A stretch of 64,000 bases of DNA from Janthinobacterium lividum PAMC 25724 (GCA_000242815.2 AHHB01000036.1:309479-373478); one strand, 5' to 3'; shown: positions 26,537-38,308, counted from the stretch's first letter. A program made the numbers and translations. Notes: generated by a model not told the origin, from the sequence alone.

Positions 26537-28129
26537 TCAGGCCGGTTCTGCCAGACCCACCCGGTTGCGCCCATTTTCCTTGGCCGCATACAGCGCTGCA
26601 TCGGCCGCCAGCAGCACGGCATCCGCGCCGCCGAGCTTGAGCGCCGCCTGCTGCGACGACACGACGCCCAGCGACACCGTGACGTGACCGGCGCCGGGAA
26701 AATCGGCGGCAGCGACCCGGGCGCGCAGGCGCTCAGCCACCTGCAGCGCTACATCGAGGTCGGCGTCTGGCAGCAGCATGATGAATTCATCGCCGCCATT
26801 GCGGCATAGCACGTCGACATCACGCGAACAGGCGCGCATCAACTGTGCCAGGTGCAAGATGACGTCGTCGCCCACGGCGTGCCCCCAGCGGTCGTTGACC
26901 TGCTTGAAATGGTCGATATCGAGGGCGATGACGGAAAACGGCAGCGCCTTGGCCTGCCAGGCATCGAGCGCCGCTGCCATGCCGCGCCGGTTCGACAGGC
27001 CCGTCAGCGGGTCCGTCTGCACGTCAGTCTTGAGCTTGCCGATCTTTTTCTGCAGCAAGGACATTCCCACCAGCAAGGCGCGCTTGATCTGCGACGCTTC
27101 CAGGTACCAGGCGGGGATGCCGCCGATGCGCTCGGCCATGCCGGGCGCGTCCATGCCGCTGGCGCCTTCGGCCAGCTGTACCAGGGGGCGTGAAATCAGG
27201 CGTGCCAGCCACCAGATCAACGGCAGGTTGAGCAAGGCTATGGGCGAGCAATACCACACGGTGTTGAGCATCAGCTGGTTCAGCGGCGCCAGCGTGGCAG
27301 CCGTGGGTCGCTGGGCCACGATGCCCCAACCCGTCGACGGCAGTACGGCATAGCCAGCCAACATGTCGGTGCCCCGGCTGTTGACGATGCTTGCACTACC
27401 GCTTTCCTGGCGCAGGAGGGCGTCGATCACGCCATTGTCACCGGCCACTTCGCCGACCCGCAGGGGATCGGGGTGGTACAGCAGGCGCCGGCTCTGGTCG
27501 ACCACATACAAGTAGGAACTATCGCGGTAATAATGCTGTCCCAGCAAGGTGAACAAGATATTTTTCTGTTTCAGATAAATCGAACCACCCACATAGCCGA
27601 GATACCGGCCGGCATCATCGAAGACGGGATGGGAGATGAAAATGACCAGGTTGCCGACCGAAGACAGGTAGGGCTTGGTGATCAGGGGGCGACGCTCGCG
27701 CAAGGCCTGGCGCGCGCCTTCCGAATCGAGCTGGCTATTTTGCAAGGCCACGATTTCAGGCGAGACGGCCAGCACCTTGCCCTGCGCATTGACCACCAGG
27801 ACGGAATTGAAGCTGTTGGTCTGCCCGCGCAAGCGTTCGGTTTCCGCCTTGAGGGCGGCAGGATCAGCAAAGTGCCGGGGCAGCAGGCTGGCGCTATAAG
27901 CTAGCTGCTGGCGCACCGCCAGCAGGAAGTTTTCCGTGCTGCTGGCCAGCTTCAGCGCATAGGCGTGGTTCGCCTCCAGGGTCGTATCGATCAGCAACTG
28001 GCGCTGCACCTGATACGTGGCGTAAAAGCTGCTGAGCAGCGAGATCACGGCGCTGGCAAACGCCACCAGCACGATCAGACGGCGCAGATTGATGCGCAAC
28101 AGCGGTTGCGCCACAGGTTGAAGCGGCAT
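26537..28129 (-). CDS. Membrane diguanylate cyclase with dCache sensor (dCache-GGDEF)
   Basis: A 530-residue inner-membrane protein: first transmembrane helix at residues 14-36, a periplasmic double-Cache domain to about residue 275 (PYLSSVGNLVIFISHPVFD, YVVDQSRRLLYHPDP), a second helix near 285-305, a short HAMP-like linker, then GGDEF (RNGGDEFIMLLPDAD). The inhibitory site RDVD lies five residues before GGDEF. It should make cyclic di-GMP in response to an extracellular small molecule. The ribosome site is poor. It is downstream of the divergent copper operon head, with no obvious link to it. Confidence 0.92.
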   Translation of the reverse strand: MPLQPVAQPLLRINLRRLIVLVAFASAVISLLSSFYATYQVQRQLLIDTTLEANHAYALKLASSTENFLLAVRQQLAYSASLLPRHFADPAALKAETERLRGQTNSFNSVLVVNAQGKVLAVSPEIVALQNSQLDSEGARQALRERRPLITKPYLSSVGNLVIFISHPVFDDAGRYLGYVGGSIYLKQKNILFTLLGQHYYRDSSYLYVVDQSRRLLYHPDPLRVGEVAGDNGVIDALLRQESGSASIVNSRGTDMLAGYAVLPSTGWGIVAQRPTAATLAPLNQLMLNTVWYCSPIALLNLPLIWWLARLISRPLVQLAEGASGMDAPGMAERIGGIPAWYLEASQIKRALLVGMSLLQKKIGKLKTDVQTDPLTGLSNRRGMAAALDAWQAKALPFSVIALDIDHFKQVNDRWGHAVGDDVILHLAQLMRACSRDVDVLCRNGGDEFIMLLPDADLDVALQVAERLRARVAAADFPGAGHVTVSLGVVSSQQAALKLGGADAVLLAADAALYAAKENGRNRVGLAEPA

Positions 28130-28268
28130 GAAAGGGACGCGGCAGGGTAGGCTTGCGCGTGAAAAAAACGCCCATTATACATACCGGGACACATACCAAG
28201 ACAACAACAAAGTGCCTTGATCAACTATTTATTGCCCCATGGCGCCCCGCCCGGCAAGCCTAAGCCAT

Positions 28269-28826
28269 TCAGGCATGCACGGCGTGCTGGCGCACCCAGT
28301 GCACGTAGCGCTGCATCCAGCCCTGGAAGAAAACCAGGCTGGCCGGGCCGACGCCGCCATGCTCGTCGAACAAGCCTTCCTTGGCCTGGATAAACATCTC
28401 TGGCTGGTCCAGCAGCGGCACGTCCAGGTGAGCGAGCACATTACGCAAATGCTGCTGCGCCAGGGCCGTGCCGGTCGCGCCTACGGAGACGCCCAGCACG
28501 GCGCCCGGCTTGCCGCCCCACACGCTCTGGCCATACGGGCGCGAGCCATGGTCGAGGGCGTTTTTCAGCACGCCGGGGATAGAACGGTTGTATTCGGGAG
28601 TGAGGAAGAGCAACGCTTGCGAAGCCGAAATATCCGACTTCAGGCGCAACACCTGCTCGGCCTGTGCGCCATCGTCATCCTGGTTATACAGCGGCAAGTC
28701 ACCGATTTCGATGTGTTTGAAAGAAAACTCGGGCGGCGCCAGCTTGATGATGGCGTCGGCCAGCTTGCGGTTGAAGGAATCCTTGCGCAGGCTGCCGACG
28801 ATGATAGCAACGTTATATTGACTCAT
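28269..28826 (-). CDS. NAD(P)H-dependent FMN reductase (ChrR/azoreductase type)
   Basis: A 185-residue flavodoxin-fold reductase. The FMN phosphate loop is GSLRKDSFNRKL (residues 11-22), and FLTPEYNRSIPGVLKNALDHGSRP near residue 75-98 is the family signature. It transfers electrons from NAD(P)H to flavin and then to quinones, chromate or azo compounds. It is monocistronic, with no neighbour that fixes its substrate. Confidence 0.92.
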   Translation of the reverse strand: MSQYNVAIIVGSLRKDSFNRKLADAIIKLAPPEFSFKHIEIGDLPLYNQDDDGAQAEQVLRLKSDISASQALLFLTPEYNRSIPGVLKNALDHGSRPYGQSVWGGKPGAVLGVSVGATGTALAQQHLRNVLAHLDVPLLDQPEMFIQAKEGLFDEHGGVGPASLVFFQGWMQRYVHWVRQHAVHA

Positions 28827-28924
28827 AGAAATCCCCGATAACGGTTAAAAGATGGCCGTGGCGTGCAGCGCACGCCACGGCTATCTTGCCACACAATCAT
28901 CGGTTTGGCGCTGTTTGGCGCTGT

Positions 28925-30058
28925 TTAGCGTGCGCCTTGGGCCAGGCCCAGATAGTCGCGGTAGTAGCGCCCGCCCAGGTTGGTCAACACTTCATAGCCG
29001 ATGGTACCGGCCATGGCTGCCACGGCGTCGACCGGATGTTCGGCGCAGATCAGGTCGACCAGGCTGCCAGGCGCGACGCGCTCTTGCGCGATGGCGCTCA
29101 CATCCAAGGTGATGGAATCCATGGAAATGGCGCCGATCTGCGGCACTTTCACGCCATCGACGATGGCCAGGCCCTGGTTGCTCATGCTGCGCAGCCAGCC
29201 ATCGGCATAGCCGACGGAAATAGTGGCCACCTGGCGCGCCTCGCTGGCCGTGTAGCGGCAGCTGTAGCCGACGTGCTCGCCAGCGGCAATCGTGCGTGTC
29301 TGTATGACCTTGCCTTGCAGGCGTACCACCGAGCGCAGGGGATGGGCTTCGCCGCTCTGCGGCGCAATGCCGTACAGGGCCGCACCGGGACGCACCAGCT
29401 CGAAGTGAAAATCGGGCGACAGGAAAATGCCCGAGGAATTGGCCAGGCTGGCGCGATACTGCTGCGGCAGACGGACGCGGATGGCGCTGAAACGGGCCAA
29501 CTGCTCACCATTCATCGGGTTGCTGGGCTCGTCGGCGCACGCCAAATGGCTCATGATGTAGTGCACGTTGATGCCGTCAAGAAAATGAGGGTCCAGCAGC
29601 CAGGCGTCGATTTCCTGCGGCGACAAGCCCATGCGCGACATGCCACTATCGACCTGCACGATGGCGTCCAGAGTCGTGCCCAGCGCTTGTGCATGCTTGC
29701 GCCAGCCCGCCACCTGCGGCTCGCTGTTCAGCACGGGTATCAAACCATGGGCCGTGAATTCGCCTTCCGTAGCGACGGGTGGGCCGTGCAGCACGAAGAT
29801 GTGTGCATCGTGCGCCACATACGGGCGCAGGCTGATGCCCTCTTCCAGGTGGGCCACGAAGAAATGGCGGCAGCCTTCTTCATACAGGGCCGCAGCCACT
29901 TGCGCGGCGCCCAGGCCATACGCATCGGCCTTCACCACCGCCGAGCAGGCTGCCGGGTGCGCCTTGTCGCGCAGCAAGCGGTAATTGGCGCGCACGGCGT
30001 CCAGGTCCACCGTCAGGATGGCGCCGCTACGTTCCTTGGGTGGCATGCTAGCGCCCAT
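28925..30058 (-). CDS. alr: Alanine racemase (catabolic, DadX-like)
   Basis: A 377-residue PLP enzyme interconverting L- and D-alanine. The PLP lysine is in AVVKADAYGLG near residue 41, and the catalytic tyrosine in VGYSCRYTA near residue 262. The gene starts one base after the dadA stop (TGA G ATG), so it is co-transcribed with dadA. This arrangement is the catabolic dadAX unit: racemase makes D-alanine, DadA oxidises it. The divergent Lrp-type regulator probably controls both genes. Confidence 0.93.
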   Translation of the reverse strand: MGASMPPKERSGAILTVDLDAVRANYRLLRDKAHPAACSAVVKADAYGLGAAQVAAALYEEGCRHFFVAHLEEGISLRPYVAHDAHIFVLHGPPVATEGEFTAHGLIPVLNSEPQVAGWRKHAQALGTTLDAIVQVDSGMSRMGLSPQEIDAWLLDPHFLDGINVHYIMSHLACADEPSNPMNGEQLARFSAIRVRLPQQYRASLANSSGIFLSPDFHFELVRPGAALYGIAPQSGEAHPLRSVVRLQGKVIQTRTIAAGEHVGYSCRYTASEARQVATISVGYADGWLRSMSNQGLAIVDGVKVPQIGAISMDSITLDVSAIAQERVAPGSLVDLICAEHPVDAVAAMAGTIGYEVLTNLGGRYYRDYLGLAQGAR

Positions 30059-30059
30059 C

Positions 30060-31349
30060 TCAGGCGCCCGCGTACTGTAGTTTACCGCCGTGCTGCGCGC
30101 CGCTGTAGCGGCTGACGGACAGGTCGTCGGCCAGGATGGCGGGCTTTTTCGACGACATCAGGTCGGCCAGCAATTGCGCCGAACCGCAGGACATGGTCCA
30201 GCCCAGGGTGCCGTGGCCCGTGTTGAGGAACAGATTGCGCAGCGGCGTGCGCCCGACGATCGGCGTACCGTCCGGGGTCATCGGGCGCAATCCCGTCCAG
30301 AAGGTGGCATCGGCCGTGTTGCCACCGCCAGGGAACAGGTCATTGACGACCATTTCCAGGGTTTCGCGACGGCGCGGGTTCAGGTTCAGCTTGTAGCCGG
30401 CGATTTCCGCCATGCCGCCCACGCGGATGCGGTCATCGAAACGCGTGACGGCGATCTTGTACGTTTCATCGAGGATGGTCGACACGGGCGCCTTGGCTGC
30501 GTTGACGATAGGCACGGTGATCGAATAGCCTTTCAGCGGATACACGGGGATGTCGAGCAGCGGCTGCATGAAGCCGGTCGAGTAAGAACCGAGGGCCACC
30601 ACATAGGAATCGGCTTTGACGATTTCCGCGCCGCATTGCACTCCAGCAATTTCGTCACCGCGCGTCAGCAGCGCGTCGATCGCCACGCCATAGCGGAACT
30701 TCACGCCCAGCGCCACGGCCATTTCCGACAGGCGCGTCGTAAACAGCTGGCAATCGCCGGTTTCATCGTTGGGCAGGCGCAAGCCGCCGAACAGCTTGTC
30801 TTTGACCGCTTCGAGCGCTGGTTCGGCGCGCGACAGCTCGTTGCGCTGCAGCACTTCATACGGCACGCCTGCGTCTTTCAACACTTCGATATCCTTGGCC
30901 GCATCGTTGTATTGCTTTTCAGTACGGAACAATTGCATCGTACCCTGCTGCCGGCCTTCATACGTGATGCCGGCCTCGGCGCGCAGCACCTTGAAGCAGT
31001 CGCGGCTGTATTCAGCCAGGCGCACCATGCGTTCCTTATTCACGGCATACGCTTCCGGTGTGCAATTGCGCAACATCTGCCACATCCATTTGAGCTGGGC
31101 GGCGCTGCCATCGAGCGAGATGGCCAGGGGCGCGTGGCGCTGCATCATCCACTTCACGGCTTTCAAGGGAATGCCGGGTGCGGCCCATGGCGAAGCGTAG
31201 CCGGGCGAGATTTGCCCCGCATTCGCGAAGCTGGTTTCCAGTGCCGGGCCAGGCTGGCGGTCGATGACGGTCACCTCATGTCCTGCTTTGGCCAAATAGT
31301 AAGCACTGGTGACGCCGATAACGCCGGACCCCAGAATCACAATACGCAT
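30060..31349 (-). CDS. dadA: D-amino acid dehydrogenase, small subunit
   Basis: A 429-residue FAD enzyme of the DadA family. The FAD-binding motif is at the N-terminus ([23 protein letters not shown]), followed by [24 protein letters not shown], a family hallmark. [15 protein letters not shown] and [22 protein letters not shown] mark the C-terminal FAD contacts. It oxidises D-alanine to pyruvate and ammonia and feeds electrons to the respiratory chain. It is the first gene of the dadA-alr operon. Confidence 0.95.
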   Translation of the reverse strand: MRIVILGSGVIGVTSAYYLAKAGHEVTVIDRQPGPALETSFANAGQISPGYASPWAAPGIPLKAVKWMMQRHAPLAISLDGSAAQLKWMWQMLRNCTPEAYAVNKERMVRLAEYSRDCFKVLRAEAGITYEGRQQGTMQLFRTEKQYNDAAKDIEVLKDAGVPYEVLQRNELSRAEPALEAVKDKLFGGLRLPNDETGDCQLFTTRLSEMAVALGVKFRYGVAIDALLTRGDEIAGVQCGAEIVKADSYVVALGSYSTGFMQPLLDIPVYPLKGYSITVPIVNAAKAPVSTILDETYKIAVTRFDDRIRVGGMAEIAGYKLNLNPRRRETLEMVVNDLFPGGGNTADATFWTGLRPMTPDGTPIVGRTPLRNLFLNTGHGTLGWTMSCGSAQLLADLMSSKKPAILADDLSVSRYSGAQHGGKLQYAGA

Positions 31350-31453
31350 AGTTTCCTCAATTATATTTATGGCTAGTGCCAGATTAACGGCTATGATATT
31401 GGGAAAGAGCTAGTATTTGTTCACGTATAAATCGAGATATTCAGCAATAAATC

Positions 31454-31954
31454 ATGAGAATCCTGAAAGAATCAGCACGCAGCCTCGACAAGCTGGATCG
31501 TCACATCCTGCGCATCCTGCAACAGGATGGACGCATCTCGATGAAAGACCTCGGTGAACAGGTAGGCCTGTCCATCACGCCCTGCATCGAGCGCGTCAAG
31601 CGCATGGAGCGCGACGGCGTCATCACGGGTTACCACGCCAAGGTGAATCCGGCCGCACTGGGCGCCAAGTTGCTCGTTTTTGTAGAGATTACTCTCAATC
31701 AAAAATCCGCGTCAGCGTTCGAGCAATTCCGCCGCGAAGTGTTGCAAATTCCCGAAGTACAGGAATGCCACCTGGTGTCGGGCGACTTCGACTACCTGAT
31801 CAAGGCGCGCATCCATGAAATGGCCGAATACCGCAAGCTGCTGGGCGATATGCTGCTGCAACTGCCGGGTGCCGCGCAATCGAAAAGCTATGTGGTGATG
31901 GAAGAAATCAAAGAAACCCTGGCGCTTTCGACGGACGTGTTGCAGAGCCGCTAA
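31454..31954 (+). CDS. Lrp/AsnC-family regulator, probable controller of dadA-alr
   Basis: A 166-residue regulator with an N-terminal HTH (LDKLDRHILRILQQDGRISMKDLGEQVGLS, residues 12-41) and a RAM ligand-binding domain (VQECHLVSGDFDYLIKARIHEM). It is divergent from dadA with 104 AT-rich bases between. That is the usual placement of the alanine-responsive DadR/Lrp regulator. The ligand is probably alanine, by family and context. Confidence 0.92.
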   Translation: MRILKESARSLDKLDRHILRILQQDGRISMKDLGEQVGLSITPCIERVKRMERDGVITGYHAKVNPAALGAKLLVFVEITLNQKSASAFEQFRREVLQIPEVQECHLVSGDFDYLIKARIHEMAEYRKLLGDMLLQLPGAAQSKSYVVMEEIKETLALSTDVLQSR

Positions 31955-32102
31955 AAGTACCGGCGGCCGATACTGGCAGCACCGATTTGTGCGCCTTTGT
32001 ATAATTTTGTAGCACATTCTCGGCCACCGACGCACACTGCCCTCACGACATCACGCCCGTCCCCTCTTTGATTGGAAGCAGTGATGCACACTGGGAGTCC
32101 GT

Positions 32103-32450
32103 ATGAACACTTTGATAAAACTGGCAGCTTCCTGCCTCGCGGGCCTGGCCGTGGCCATGTGCACCGCCAGTGAATACAAGGTCAACCGCGCGCCGGCCAA
32201 CGGCGCCATTTATCAGAACATCACGGTGGGCAAGACCACCCGCCTCGACCTCGACGCGGCGCTGGGCAACGCCACCGTCGTCAGCTTCGACCCAGGCTAT
32301 GAAGTGTGGGTCTACAAAAACCAGCTGCAAACGCCGGGCGTGACGCGGCTAATTCCCCTGCTGGGCGAAAAAGGCACGCGCGAAGTCGCTGTCGTGTTCG
32401 ACCAGGCAGGCATCGTCAGGAAATTTCGCATACACGAGCCGCGCAAATAA
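32103..32450 (+). CDS. Small BamE/SmpA-like lipoprotein candidate
   Basis: A 115-residue protein with a signal peptide ending in LAVAMC; the Met before the Cys makes a weak lipobox. The mature part (IYQNITVGKTTRLDLDAALGNATVV.. YEVWVYKN.. VAVVFDQAGIVRKFRI) has the turn-and-sheet pattern of the SmpA/OmlA fold. These are small envelope lipoproteins, often of unknown role. A TATAAT box lies near 31998. It is monocistronic. Confidence 0.75.
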   Translation: MNTLIKLAASCLAGLAVAMCTASEYKVNRAPANGAIYQNITVGKTTRLDLDAALGNATVVSFDPGYEVWVYKNQLQTPGVTRLIPLLGEKGTREVAVVFDQAGIVRKFRIHEPRK

Positions 32451-32564
32451 GTCGTGCAAATAAGTCGTGCAAGTAAGCAACGCCAATCAGCCACATCAAT
32501 CAGCCTCCCAAGCAAGCCATGGGGACGCGCCCGCCTCTCGACAGTCCAGGGACCAGCGGCACGA

Positions 32565-33566
32565 CTACGCGCCTACACGGACGCCTTGGCCTTGCTGCCG
32601 GAACAGCTTGCGGTAGGCCGACGGCGACGTCTGCAAGCTGGCGCGGAAATGCTGGCGCAGCGAGAGGGCGGTGCCAAAGCCGGCCTGTTGCGCCACGACC
32701 TCGATCGAGGCCGCACTTTTTTCCAGCATGCCTTGCGCATGCGCCAGACGCTGGTTTAGCAACCATTGCTTGAAAGACGTGCCCGTCGCCTGGCGGAAGT
32801 GGCGCGTAAAATTGCGTCGGCTCATGGCGGCCCGTTCAGCCAGCGCATCGATGCTGTGCGCCTGGCCCAGACTGGCGCTCACGCTAGCGAGCACCTCGGC
32901 AAAGCGACCTTCGCTGCCGGACACGGGCAGCGGGCGCTCGATGAATTGCGCCTGTCCGCCCTGCCGGTGCGGCGCCACCAGCAAGCGACGCGCCACGCGG
33001 TTGGCCACCTCGGCGCCCGCCAGTTGGCGCAGCAGATACAAACAGCAGTCGAGGCCAGCGGCCACGCCCGCCGACGTCAGCACCGCGCCATCATCCACGT
33101 ACAGCACTTCCCGGTCCACCCTGACCTTGGGGTAGCGGGCCGCCAGCCGCTGCGCCATGCCCCAGTGCGTGGCCGCGCTCTTGCCATCCAACAAGCCCGC
33201 CTGCGCCAGCGGAAACGCGCCCAGGCACAGGCCCACCATGCGCGCGCCGCGCCCACTGGCCGCCTGCAGCGCCGCGACCAGGGACGGTGCGGCATCGCGG
33301 CAATCGTCGTGCCAAGCCGGCATGATGACGATATCGGCCCCCTGCAATCCCTCCAGCCCGAACTCGGGCGTGATGCAAAAGCCGGCTGCCGTGCGCAAGG
33401 GCGCGGCATCGGCGGCGCACACGCGCACCAGGAACCGTGGCAGATCGGCTTCGTCCGGCTGGGCGCCAAACACGAGGCAAGGCACGGATAAATGAAATGG
33501 CGTCATGCCGTCGAAGGCGATCACGGCCACGCTCAAGGGAGAGGAAGATGGAGAAATAGTAGGCAT
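32565..33566 (-). CDS. GlxA-type AraC regulator with DJ-1/PfpI-like domain
   Basis: A 333-residue regulator: N-terminal DJ-1/PfpI-like domain (ADIVIMPAWHDD, nucleophile-elbow-like MVGLCLGAFPLAQAGLLDG) and C-terminal AraC HTH (IDALAERAAMSRRNFTRHFRQATG, then VVAQQAGFGTALSLRQHFRASLQ). The N-domain in this family is regulatory rather than hydrolytic. It is divergent from the isochorismatase-family gene, with about 110 bases between, so that gene is its likely target. Confidence 0.92.
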   Translation of the reverse strand: MPTISPSSSPLSVAVIAFDGMTPFHLSVPCLVFGAQPDEADLPRFLVRVCAADAAPLRTAAGFCITPEFGLEGLQGADIVIMPAWHDDCRDAAPSLVAALQAASGRGARMVGLCLGAFPLAQAGLLDGKSAATHWGMAQRLAARYPKVRVDREVLYVDDGAVLTSAGVAAGLDCCLYLLRQLAGAEVANRVARRLLVAPHRQGGQAQFIERPLPVSGSEGRFAEVLASVSASLGQAHSIDALAERAAMSRRNFTRHFRQATGTSFKQWLLNQRLAHAQGMLEKSAASIEVVAQQAGFGTALSLRQHFRASLQTSPSAYRKLFRQQGQGVRVGA

Positions 33567-33677
33567 GGCCCGATTTTATCGCAGAGCGGCCTTCGGGCCA
33601 CTTTTTATTGTAATCATGCGGCCTGACAATGGCTTTGTCGAGGAGCTGTTTCCTCTTTCACCCACTCAGGAGTACAC

Positions 33678-34310
33678 ATGTCCACCACCCCACGCCGCGC
33701 CCTGCTCGTCATCGATGTCCAAAACGAATACTTTACGGGCAACATGCTCATCGAATATCCATCGGTCGACATCTCGCTGCCCAATATCGTCACCGCCATG
33801 GCTGGCGCCCGCGCCGCCGGCGTGCCCGTCATCGTCCTCCAGCACGATGCGCCGGAAAATTCGCCCGTCTTCGCCAAAGGCAGCGAGGGCTGGCAGTTGC
33901 ATCCGCTAGTGGCCGCCTTTCCCGCCGAGCACCGCATCAACAAGACCATGAGCAGTGCCTTTGCGGGTACCAACTTGCGCGCCTGGCTGGACAGCCACGG
34001 CATCGACACCTTGACGGTGAGCGGCTACATGACGCACAACTGCGACGCCGCCAGCATTTACCAGGCCGCGCACGAAGGCTTGCAGGTCGAATTCCTGCAA
34101 GACGCCAGCGGCGCCGTGCCCTACGCAAATGCGGGCGGCACGGCCAGCGCCGAGGAAATCCACCGCGTCTTCAGCACCGTGTTTCACTCCAATTTCGCCG
34201 CCGTCGTCAGCACCCAGGACTGGCTCGCTGCCGTGCGCGAAGGCAAGCCATTGGAAAAGGACAATATTTATCTGTCGAACCAGCGCGCACGCACAGCACG
34301 GGCGAGCTGA
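33678..34310 (+). CDS. Isochorismatase-family cysteine hydrolase
   Basis: A 210-residue enzyme of the isochorismatase/nicotinamidase fold. The Asp-Lys-Cys triad is visible: Asp in LLVIDVQNEYF (about residue 15), Lys in RINKTMSSAF (about 95), Cys in GYMTHNCDAASIY (about 123). Members hydrolyse amides such as nicotinamide or N-carbamoyl compounds. CAGGAGTACAC precedes the ATG. The divergent GlxA-type regulator suggests inducible expression, perhaps by the amide substrate. The substrate is unknown. Confidence 0.9.
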   Translation: MSTTPRRALLVIDVQNEYFTGNMLIEYPSVDISLPNIVTAMAGARAAGVPVIVLQHDAPENSPVFAKGSEGWQLHPLVAAFPAEHRINKTMSSAFAGTNLRAWLDSHGIDTLTVSGYMTHNCDAASIYQAAHEGLQVEFLQDASGAVPYANAGGTASAEEIHRVFSTVFHSNFAAVVSTQDWLAAVREGKPLEKDNIYLSNQRARTARAS

Positions 34311-34334
34311 CGCGCTCAGCAATGGGCGCGTATC

Positions 34335-34925
34335 ATGCAGCCATTGCCTACTCGATCATCAACGATGCGAAAAATAACACTGTTGGGCTTAATCTCTGCG
34401 GGTATTTTTCTGCTGGCCACGACAGCGCTGGTGCTGGCGGGACTCAATGACAGGCTGGCGCCGGCCGACGTCATCGTCGTGCCGGGCAATACGATATTGC
34501 CCAATGGCACGCCCAGCCCGCGCCTGCAGGCGCGGCTCGATGCGGCCCTGGCGCAGCTCCAGGCTGGACGGGTGCCGCGCATCCTCGTCAGCGGCGCCAC
34601 CGGCAAGGAAGGCTTCGACGAAGCCGCGTCGATGGCCCGCTATCTGCAGTCGCGCGGCGTGCCGGCCAGCGCCATCTTCGAGGATCATCAAGGCTGGACC
34701 ACGGAGGCCACGGCCCGCAATGCAGCGGCGCTGATGCGCGCGCGTGGCTGGAAGAGCGCCATGGTGGCTACGCAATACTTTCATGTGCCCCGCTTGCGCC
34801 TGGCTTTGGCACGCACCGGCATAGCCGTCAGCGGCAACGTGCACGCGCCCTATTTTGAACTGCGCGACCTGTATTCGGTGCCGCGCGAAACACTGGGCTA
34901 CGCCGTGTACTTGGCGCGGCCCTGA
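34335..34925 (+). CDS. YdcF/DUF218-family membrane-anchored protein
   Basis: A 196-residue protein with one N-terminal membrane anchor (residues about 12-35) and a DUF218 domain: DVIVVPGNTILPNGTPSPRLQARLDAAL, ILVSGATGKEGFDEAASMARYL, then TTEATARNAAAL and VATQYFHVPRLRLAL. Relatives include YdcF and SanA, linked to envelope barrier function or elongation of cell-wall lipid carriers. The ATG at 34335 has GGGCG upstream; an internal ATG at 34365 begins right before the anchor and is equally possible. It is convergent with glpK. Confidence 0.88.
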   Translation: MQPLPTRSSTMRKITLLGLISAGIFLLATTALVLAGLNDRLAPADVIVVPGNTILPNGTPSPRLQARLDAALAQLQAGRVPRILVSGATGKEGFDEAASMARYLQSRGVPASAIFEDHQGWTTEATARNAAALMRARGWKSAMVATQYFHVPRLRLALARTGIAVSGNVHAPYFELRDLYSVPRETLGYAVYLARP

Positions 34926-34944
34926 TCGCGCGTTATTGCCCGGC

Positions 34945-36438
<1,494 letters not shown>

Positions 36439-36523
36439 GGTCGCTACTACGTCTATCAGTAAAAAGGGCACGGGCATAGGCCCGTGCCCCGGGAAAGCGG
36501 CGGCAGAAAACTACACGGCTACC

Positions 36524-38251
36524 TTACTTTGCCTTGCCTTCTTTCCATGCCTGCAACAGTTTATCGTAGGCAATCGTTTCACCCTTCGGCTTTTCATTCG
36601 CCAGCTTTTTCCATGGGGCATGCTGATCCGACAGATACTGGTTCGGGTCGCCTTTGGCATTGAGCTTGGGCGCACATGCCTTCATGCCGGCCCGCTGCAA
36701 GCGCGCCATGACCTGGTCCATTTCCTCGGCCAGGTTATCCATCGCAGCTTGCGGCGTTTTTTCCGCCGTGATGGCCGTGGCCACGTTTTTCCACCACAGT
36801 TGCGCCAGCTTCGGATAGTCGGGTACGTTGTTGCCTGTCGGCGTCCACGCTACGCGGGCTGGACTGCGGTAAAACTCGATCAAGCCGCCGTATTCGTTGG
36901 CGTGCTGCGTGAAATAATCATGACGGATGTCGGAATCGCGTATGAAGGTCAGGCCGACAATAGATTTCTTCAGCGACACGGTTTTCGAGGTAACGAATTG
37001 CGCGTACAGCCAGGCGGCGGCCTTGCGATCATCGGGCGTGGACTTGAACAAGAACCAGGAACCGACGTCCTGGTAGCCGTTCTGCATGCCCTCTTTCCAG
37101 TACGGACCGTGCGGCGACGGTGCCATGCGCCATTTCGGCGTGCCATCCTTGTTGACCACTGGCAAGCCCGGTTTCGTCATGCCGGCCGTAAATGCCGTGT
37201 ACCAAAAAATTTGCTGGGCAATTTCGCCCTGCGCCGGTACCGGCCCCGCTTCCGAGAAATTCATGCTGTTCGCCTGCGGTGGCGCGTACTTCTTCATCCA
37301 GTCGATATATTTCGTCAACGCAAAGACAGCCGCCGGCGAATTGGTGGCGCCGCCGCGCGACATCGATGCGCCCACGGGCGTGCACTTGTCGGCTGCCACT
37401 TTGATGCCCCACTCGTCGACAGGCATGCCGTTAGGAATGCCCTTGTCGGCTGCGCCAGCCATCGACAGCCAGGCATCGGTGAAGCGCCAGCCCAACGATG
37501 GATCTTTCTTGCCATAATCCATGTGGCCATAGACCTTCTTGCCATCGAGTTCCTTCACGTCATTGGTGAAGAAGTCGGCGATGTCTTCGTAGGCGGACCA
37601 GTTTTGCGGCACGCCCAATTCGTAGCCATACTTGGCCTTGAACTTGGCTTGCAAATCCTTGCGTGCGAACCAGTCGGCGCGGAACCAGTACAGGTTGGCG
37701 AATTGCTGGTCGGGCAGTTGGTACACCTTGCCATCGGGCGCCGTGGTGAAGCTGATGCCGATGAAATCCTTCAAGTCCAGGCCGGGATTGGTAAATTCCT
37801 TGCCCTTGGCGGCCATATAGTCGGACAGGGGCTCGACGGCGCCATAGCGATAATGCGTGCCGATCAGGTCGGAATCGGAAATCCAGCCATCATAAATACT
37901 CTTGCCCGATTGCATGGACGTTTGCAGCTTTTCCACCACATCGCCTTCCTGGATGATGTCATGGCGTACCTTGATGCCGGTGATTTCCTCGAACGCCTTG
38001 GTCAGGGTCTTCGATTCGTAGACGTGGGTATCGATGGTTTCCGAAACCACAGAAATTTCCTTGATGCCCTTGGCTTTCAGCTTGGCCGCCGCATCGATAA
38101 ACCATTTCATTTCCGCAAGCTGTTGCTGCTTGCTCAAGCTCGATGGCTGGAATTCCTTGTCGATCCAGACTTGCGCCTGTTTGGCATCTGCCAGCGCCGC
38201 ATTCGACACCAGCATGGCCGCAGCCGCGAAGATCGTGAACTTCAATTTCAT
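36524..38251 (-). CDS. glpV: Glycerol ABC transporter, periplasmic substrate-binding protein
   Basis: A 575-residue binding protein with a signal peptide (MKLKFTIFAAAAMLVSNAALADA). It is longer than typical sugar-binding proteins, as are GlpV-type glycerol-binding proteins of rhizobia. Aromatic-rich motifs (YDGWISDSDLIGTHYRYG, DQQFANLYWFRADWF) fit carbohydrate or polyol binding. AAGGAGATACACG precedes the ATG at 38251. It follows the DUF2160 gene after a 45-bp tandem duplication that can form hairpins, and precedes glpK. Assignment to glycerol rests on the whole operon. Confidence 0.9.
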   Translation of the reverse strand: MKLKFTIFAAAAMLVSNAALADAKQAQVWIDKEFQPSSLSKQQQLAEMKWFIDAAAKLKAKGIKEISVVSETIDTHVYESKTLTKAFEEITGIKVRHDIIQEGDVVEKLQTSMQSGKSIYDGWISDSDLIGTHYRYGAVEPLSDYMAAKGKEFTNPGLDLKDFIGISFTTAPDGKVYQLPDQQFANLYWFRADWFARKDLQAKFKAKYGYELGVPQNWSAYEDIADFFTNDVKELDGKKVYGHMDYGKKDPSLGWRFTDAWLSMAGAADKGIPNGMPVDEWGIKVAADKCTPVGASMSRGGATNSPAAVFALTKYIDWMKKYAPPQANSMNFSEAGPVPAQGEIAQQIFWYTAFTAGMTKPGLPVVNKDGTPKWRMAPSPHGPYWKEGMQNGYQDVGSWFLFKSTPDDRKAAAWLYAQFVTSKTVSLKKSIVGLTFIRDSDIRHDYFTQHANEYGGLIEFYRSPARVAWTPTGNNVPDYPKLAQLWWKNVATAITAEKTPQAAMDNLAEEMDQVMARLQRAGMKACAPKLNAKGDPNQYLSDQHAPWKKLANEKPKGETIAYDKLLQAWKEGKAK

Positions 38252-38308
38252 CGTGTATCTCCTTTTATAGTTTTTACCGGCAGCCTGCTGGCAACCGGCA
38301 TCCATCAC